Assembly: GCA_001275005.1 (NCBI GenBank)
Contig: JWZX01001820.1
Location: 1 to 19,974 of the forward strand
From: Chrysochromulina tobinii
Lineage: Eukaryota; Haptophyta; Prymnesiales; Chrysochromulinaceae
Length of the DNA stretch: 19,974 bases
Direction: 5' to 3'
Part shown: positions 16,282 to 19,974 of the stretch, in pieces
Layout of the letters: the number at the start of each line of letters is the position of its first letter
Position numbering within the stretch: the first letter of the stretch is position 1
Notes under the pieces: model-generated
The model's input: the letters and a program-made list of their open reading frames with translations, nothing else
Databases searched by the model: none
What the model was told of the DNA's origin: nothing
Translations under genes and position numbers: made by a program

Positions 16282-17808
16282 ATGCGTATCGGTAAAAGCG
16301 CGTCCTTGGCGCGCGGCACAAAGAGGCCGGCGGCGCCCACGCGCTCGCCCTCGGAACCGCGCTCCGACTACACTGACGTACCCGAGGTCCCTGCGTGCAA
16401 GCGCTCGTCGCGAGTGCGCACGCCGGCGGCGAAGGTGCTCTCCATGATCCTGCCAGAGCCGAGCACTGCACACGATCCGGCCAAAGCGGATGCATCGGCG
16501 CTCGTTGACGCCGCCACCGCGGTGGCCACCGACGACATCAACCTCACGTCCACCGGCTCGATCTCGCAATTCCTGAAAGGGCTCGAGCAGCTCGACGACG
16601 GCGACGAGGACTCGCCCGCCGCCATGCGCCGCATCACGAGCTACACCACCCAGCACAACGCTTGCGCCGACGCGGGCAGCGTCGACGGCTCGAGCAGCGA
16701 CACGGACAGCGGCAGCTTTTCCAACGACAACTCGTCGAGCATGCTCGTGTCGCCGCCGCCCACGCACGCGCTCGTCGTCGGCGGTGGCTTGGGCTCCACC
16801 ATCACCGCGGGCAACGCCATCGCCGCGGACCGCAGCAGCAGCAGCAGCAGCAGCAGCAGCGGCAGCGGCGGCGGCAGCAGCAGCAGCAACAGCAGCGGCA
16901 GCGGCGGCGGCGGCGGCTCAGACGGCCTCTCTCGGACGGCCTCTCTCGACGCATGCTTCGACGACGGGCGCGGGGTTGCGTGCAAGGACGAGGCGGTGGC
17001 GAACCGCAAGGACTGGGCGGCGTGGGAGGACGAGGCGATCCGCACGGGCGTGCATACGATCGGCACGCGATGGCGTCAGATCGCCGCTGACCTTCCCGGC
17101 CGCTCGGATGACGCGGTGCGTAATCGATGGGCACGGCTACAACACTCGCTGAGCGGCGCGAAGCTGCCGGCGCTGCCGCGCGTCAAGCGCGTCGAGGGGG
17201 TGGAGCAGCGACAGAGCTGGACCGAGGAGGAGGACGAGATCATCTCGAGCAGTGTGCGCGATTTCGGCCACCGCTGGAACCGGATCGCCGAGCGGCTGCC
17301 GCGCCGTACCGAGCACGCGATCCGCAACCGATGGCACCGGATCCAGATGCGTGAGTACGAGGAGAAGCAAGGCGGCGCCCACCACGGCGCGATGCCGCCC
17401 TCGGCGCAGGGGTTGGCTATGCTCGCGGAGATGCAGGCGCCGCCCACCACGACGCCGCCCACCACGGCGCCGCCTCGTGCCAAGCCGGCCGATGCGACGC
17501 CCACCACGGCGCCGCACCTCGCCCCGTCACTCACCTCCGCCTCCGCCGCCTCCTCAGTGAGCGTGGCCGCGGCCTTGGTGGCGGCAGCGGCGGCCTCGGT
17601 CACGGAGGCCGCGGCAGCCGCGCCGCTGGCGCCGCTGCCCGGCCGCGTGACGAAGCCGGCGCCGGCTGCCGACGTGTTGGGCGCGGTGCGCTGCGACTCG
17701 CTCGATGTCGACGGCGTCACAACGGCCTTCTGCTTGGGGATCTGCGAGGGGCGTTACCTCGGTCTGCCCGGCGGCTTCGATGTGGACGACATGCTGGTGT
17801 GTGTGTGA
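16282..17808 (+). CDS. MYB-family DNA-binding protein with two MYB repeats
   Basis: 508 residues from ATG 16282. Two adjacent MYB/SANT repeats sit at ~242-292 (DWAAWEDEAI...TRWRQIAADLPGRSDDAVRNRW) and ~309-360 (QSWTEEEDEI...HRWNRIAERLPRRTEHAIRNRW). Each has three regularly spaced Trp residues and the NRW helix-3 signature, as in R2R3-type or protist two-repeat MYBs. The N-terminal half is low complexity with Ser and Gly tracts from an AGC/GGC microsatellite (~184-212). KR-rich patches (GTKRPAAPT, CKRSSRVRT) could serve as nuclear localisation signals. The C-terminal half is Ala/Pro/Thr-rich, with TTTPPTTAPP repeats, and ends in an acidic hydrophobic FDVDDMLVCV. Target genes are unknown. The ATG at 16165 is an alternative start; the GTG at 16147 is not credible. 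No introns visible. Confidence 0.85.
   Translation: MRIGKSASLARGTKRPAAPTRSPSEPRSDYTDVPEVPACKRSSRVRTPAAKVLSMILPEPSTAHDPAKADASALVDAATAVATDDINLTSTGSISQFLKGLEQLDDGDEDSPAAMRRITSYTTQHNACADAGSVDGSSSDTDSGSFSNDNSSSMLVSPPPTHALVVGGGLGSTITAGNAIAADRSSSSSSSSSGSGGGSSSSNSSGSGGGGGSDGLSRTASLDACFDDGRGVACKDEAVANRKDWAAWEDEAIRTGVHTIGTRWRQIAADLPGRSDDAVRNRWARLQHSLSGAKLPALPRVKRVEGVEQRQSWTEEEDEIISSSVRDFGHRWNRIAERLPRRTEHAIRNRWHRIQMREYEEKQGGAHHGAMPPSAQGLAMLAEMQAPPTTTPPTTAPPRAKPADATPTTAPHLAPSLTSASAASSVSVAAALVAAAAASVTEAAAAAPLAPLPGRVTKPAPAADVLGAVRCDSLDVDGVTTAFCLGICEGRYLGLPGGFDVDDMLVCV
16832..16917 (+). repeat. AGC/GGC trinucleotide microsatellite in the MYB gene
   Basis: A run of about nine AGC units followed by mixed GGC/AGC units encodes poly-Ser and Ser/Gly tracts in the frame of the MYB protein. 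Length polymorphism is likely. Confidence 0.95.
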
Positions 17809-18111
17809 ATATGGGCGGGGGAGATGCGCGCGCGCGTGCGGCGCGCTAGGCGCTTGGTGCGCGCGCACAGAGGCCTTGTGCTGGGCCATGGGCATGGTTA
17901 CAATGTATCGTTGTGGGGTGCATGCGTGAATGATGCCCGAATTCGTCGCGACCGTTGGGCATCTCTGTGACACCAGCTGCATGTGCAGTCCCTGATGTAA
18001 CCCTTTGCTGGGCCTCGGTGTGAGCCTTCGAAAAGCGCCACTTCGAGCGTTCACGAAGACGCGTTTTTTTCCCTCATCCTCCTGCGCTTTCCGCAAGTGA
18101 TTTCTGTATCC
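17809..18111. other. Intergenic region before the EF-hand gene, with a pyrimidine tract at its end
   Basis: Starts with GT- and GCGCGC-rich simple sequence (17800-17870). Ends with a T-rich and pyrimidine-rich stretch (18064-18090) followed by CCGCAAG, just ahead of the next ATG. The tract could be an initiator or a 3' splice site for an unseen upstream exon. Nothing else is recognised. Confidence 0.4.
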
Positions 18112-18663
18112 ATGCCGGCCACGGCCTTCGAGGTGAGCAGCCTGGAGTCGATACTCAAGAAGGGCATCTATGCAAAGGCGAAGAAGGGCGTCACCGAAGA
18201 ACGAACACTCAAGGAGGCCTTCAAGGCCTTTGATGCCAACGGCAGTGGCAGGGTGTCGTTCAAAGAGTTTGTATGCGCCCTCGAGCGCTTTGGGCTTCAG
18301 GTGACGTCCGAGCTGATGCCCGGCCGGAGCTCAGGAGGCGTACGCGGGGACGTTATGCGCGCGCTCTTCGACCGCTACAACACCGACGGCTCAGAAAGCC
18401 TCTCATACGAGGAGTTTATAGTGGGACTCTATCAAGTCCGCGGCGGCGGTGGCAGGACTCCATCAAGTTGGGACGCAGCAAATGGGGGTGCTAATCCGTG
18501 GTTGCCTACGCTCGCTGGCAGTGAGAGCTTGAGTGAGAGCTTCAGCCGTCCCAACTCAGCCATCCCTGCAGCGCGCGTGCGCTCTATCGCCAATTGGGAA
18601 CACCCGATTCCAGAGAGCAAATTGATGAGGACGCCGCATGCTACAAAAACAGGCCATTCATAA
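18112..18663 (+). CDS. Small EF-hand protein
   Basis: 183 residues from ATG 18112; an in-frame GTG at 18097 is not a credible start. Two EF-hands: loop one DANGSGRVSFKE (41-52) is canonical. Loop two NTDGSESLSYEE (90-101) has Asn at position 1 and is probably still functional. The linker between them carries a short Gly/Arg insert. The C-terminal third lacks EF-hands and is Ser/Pro-rich, ending WEHPIPESKLMRTPH...GHS. The sequence resembles calmodulin-like or calcyphosine-like two-EF-hand proteins, but I cannot assign an orthologue. A pyrimidine-rich tract just upstream leaves open an extra 5' exon. Confidence 0.8.
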   Translation: MPATAFEVSSLESILKKGIYAKAKKGVTEERTLKEAFKAFDANGSGRVSFKEFVCALERFGLQVTSELMPGRSSGGVRGDVMRALFDRYNTDGSESLSYEEFIVGLYQVRGGGGRTPSSWDAANGGANPWLPTLAGSESLSESFSRPNSAIPAARVRSIANWEHPIPESKLMRTPHATKTGHS

Positions 18664-19091
18664 AATAGATGCGTTACAGGAATTCAGCAGTTCGTCAATG
18701 CAGTTCGTAAATGCTTAGTAGATCCCGAGCCGGCGCCATGGCCGGCGCCAGGACTTTAAGTGTTTAACAGTTTGACACTATACTCGACTCAGAGACAGAG
18801 TATGTCATTCTCGGTCTATACACAGCCGGCATTCTTATCCTACTCCATGCGCGTACTGGGGATGAGGCTCTGAGCACGTTCATGTTCGTGGTGCAGACTT
18901 CGAAGACGTGTGAAAGCTGAGAGGTCCCATCGCGGATCGCGACAAGAGTCCTGTCACAGACTTCACTCCTCCCCGTTTTCCCTCAGCCCGGCGCGGGCGT
19001 TTGTTGCCCCCATTCACAATGAGAAAAGAGGGTCTGACGCGGCACAAGGCCCTGAGGGCTGCACAGCTTGCCCCGAGAGGAGTCTGAGGCA
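18664..19091. other. Intergenic region upstream of the ORC4-like gene
   Basis: About 430 bp, less GC-rich than the genes. Contains two nearby copies of GCCGGCGCCA around an NcoI-type CCATGG (about 18730-18750). No gene, RNA or nameable motif seen. Presumed 3' UTR of the EF-hand gene and promoter of the next. Confidence 0.4.
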
Positions 19092-19974
19092 ATGAGCAGC
19101 AGCAACAATGGCGGCAAGCGCCCGGGAAGCTGGGACGGCCCGCCCGCGCAGGCGCCCCCGAACCGCAAGCGGCGCGGCCCGGAGCTCGAGCCGGGCGAGC
19201 TCGAGCCAGGGGAGATCGAGCCTGCAGGGTACAGCGGCGGCGGCAGCCGTGGTGGGCCTGCGCCTGTTCGCGGTGGTGGGCCAGCAGGCGGCTTTGGCGG
19301 CAGCCGCTTCGAGCTGGGTCCTCCATTTGCAAACGAGCGACCGCGCATCTGCGGCCCGCCGCCGCCGCGTGAGGATGGTCCGCCGATGAGAGGAGGGCAG
19401 CGAGGGCAGCGAGAGCCCGAAGACTGGGATGCGCCGCCCATGGGCGGAGGCAAGGGCGGGGGCGGCGGCCGTGGGCCGCCTCGCGCTGATCTGCCGCCAT
19501 CGGCGTCGGCGGTCAAGGAGGCGAAAGCGGCGGCGTCACGCGCACACAAGGAGGCTCTCGCGGCGGGTGGCTTCCCAAAGCGCCTCGTCACGTGGGCACG
19601 CGCCACGGTACTCGAGACGCTCAACGCGCCGGCGACGCGCTCGACTCTGCTCGACGCGGTGCATCGGGAGGGAGCGCATGCACCCGCCTTTCGCGAGCTG
19701 CATGCCCTACTCGAGCGCACGGTGGACGGGATCGAGAACGTCTCCACGCTGCTTGTTGGGCCGCGCGGCTGTGGAAAGCACCGGCTGCTCTCGGCCGTGC
19801 TTCGTCAAATGCCCACGCCCGACCGGGGTCCTGAGCACGAGGACGAGGAGGAGGAGCTCGCGTTCCATCGTGTCGATTTGCATGCACTGCTGGTACCCGA
19901 CGAGCCAACCGCGCTGATGGCGATCGCGTCGCAGCTACGCGTGGCGCATGGCGGCATGACGATGCGTGGCTCGT
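19092..19974 (+). CDS. ORC4: Origin recognition complex subunit 4-like AAA+ ATPase (N-terminal part, 3' truncated by window)
   Basis: ATG 19092 opens a frame with no stop to the window end (294 codons). The first ~150 residues are disordered and Gly/Pro/Arg-rich with ELEPGELEPGEIEPAGY repeats. From ~165 it reads FPKRLVTWARATVLETLNAP, then ELHALLERTV..IENVSTLLVGPRGCGKHRLL (Walker A at 223-230) and VDLHALLVPDEPTALMAIASQL. This order and the GPRG-type P-loop match the N-terminal part of ORC4, whose partners form the six-subunit complex that marks replication origins in the nucleus. The Walker A motif ends GKH instead of GKT/GKS, which may weaken Mg2+ coordination. The start is the first ATG in frame. 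Other AAA+ initiators such as CDC6 or ORC5 are less likely alternatives. Confidence 0.7.
   Translation, partial: MSSSNNGGKRPGSWDGPPAQAPPNRKRRGPELEPGELEPGEIEPAGYSGGGSRGGPAPVRGGGPAGGFGGSRFELGPPFANERPRICGPPPPREDGPPMRGGQRGQREPEDWDAPPMGGGKGGGGGRGPPRADLPPSASAVKEAKAAASRAHKEALAAGGFPKRLVTWARATVLETLNAPATRSTLLDAVHREGAHAPAFRELHALLERTVDGIENVSTLLVGPRGCGKHRLLSAVLRQMPTPDRGPEHEDEEEELAFHRVDLHALLVPDEPTALMAIASQLRVAHGGMTMRGS

Noticed and set aside
17822-17870. GCGCGC-rich possible hairpin downstream of the MYB gene
   Set aside because: The complementary arms are simple CG alternation that pairs in many registers, and bacterial-type terminators are not expected in this genome.
18880-19747. Minus-strand ORFs opposite the ORC4-like N-terminus
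   Set aside because: Low-complexity Pro/Gly/Ser shadows of the disordered N-terminal region. The plus frame continues into ORC4-like ATPase motifs.

Overview
The window looks like nuclear DNA of a unicellular eukaryote, most likely a marine alga with a secondary red-type plastid; a haptophyte is my best guess. The DNA is GC-rich (roughly 60-65% by eye). Genes are compact and intron-poor, but one clear GT-AG intron is visible. The gene set is eukaryotic: an ORC4-like origin-recognition ATPase, a two-repeat MYB protein, EF-hand proteins, an NLR-like NACHT-LRR giant and an aspartyl/asparaginyl beta-hydroxylase. The lipase presequence contains an AFVP-type motif like those of complex red plastids. 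The assignment rests on family knowledge and could not be tested by a search.

Layout: (1) 1-3032, minus strand, runs off the left edge: a large repetitive surface-type protein. It has about 18 GGGV..GTV.ISSC.ISGN.A parallel beta-helix (chlamydial Pmp-like) repeats, a Cys/Asp-rich Notch-repeat-like insert, a proline-rich stalk, a bacterial-looking jelly-roll domain and a second Pro-rich stretch. (2) 3212-5034, plus, two exons: aspartyl/asparaginyl beta-hydroxylase, head-to-head with (1). (3) 5309-14191, plus: one uninterrupted 2960-residue ORF with a NACHT NTPase, disordered and coiled-coil segments, two EF-hands, a RelA/SpoT-like segment, the NLR 'HLSFQE' region and about 25 RNI-type leucine-rich repeats. 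(4) 14914-15744, minus: class 3 lipase with a signal or plastid presequence, convergent with (3). (5) 16282-17808, plus: MYB-family DNA-binding protein. (6) 18112-18663, plus: small EF-hand protein. (7) 19092 to the right edge, plus: N-terminal part of an ORC4-like subunit.

These genes need not form a pathway. Two connections are worth considering. The hydroxylase shares a roughly 180-bp upstream region with a gene for a predicted secreted protein carrying an Asp-rich cysteine module, the kind of context such enzymes modify in metazoans. The giant NACHT-LRR protein joins an NTPase switch, two canonical Ca2+-binding loops and an LRR sensor in one chain, which would suit a calcium-responsive intracellular receptor. 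That protein, with its NACHT core separated from its NLR-type helical region by about 1,200 residues of inserted modules, is the most unusual object in the window.
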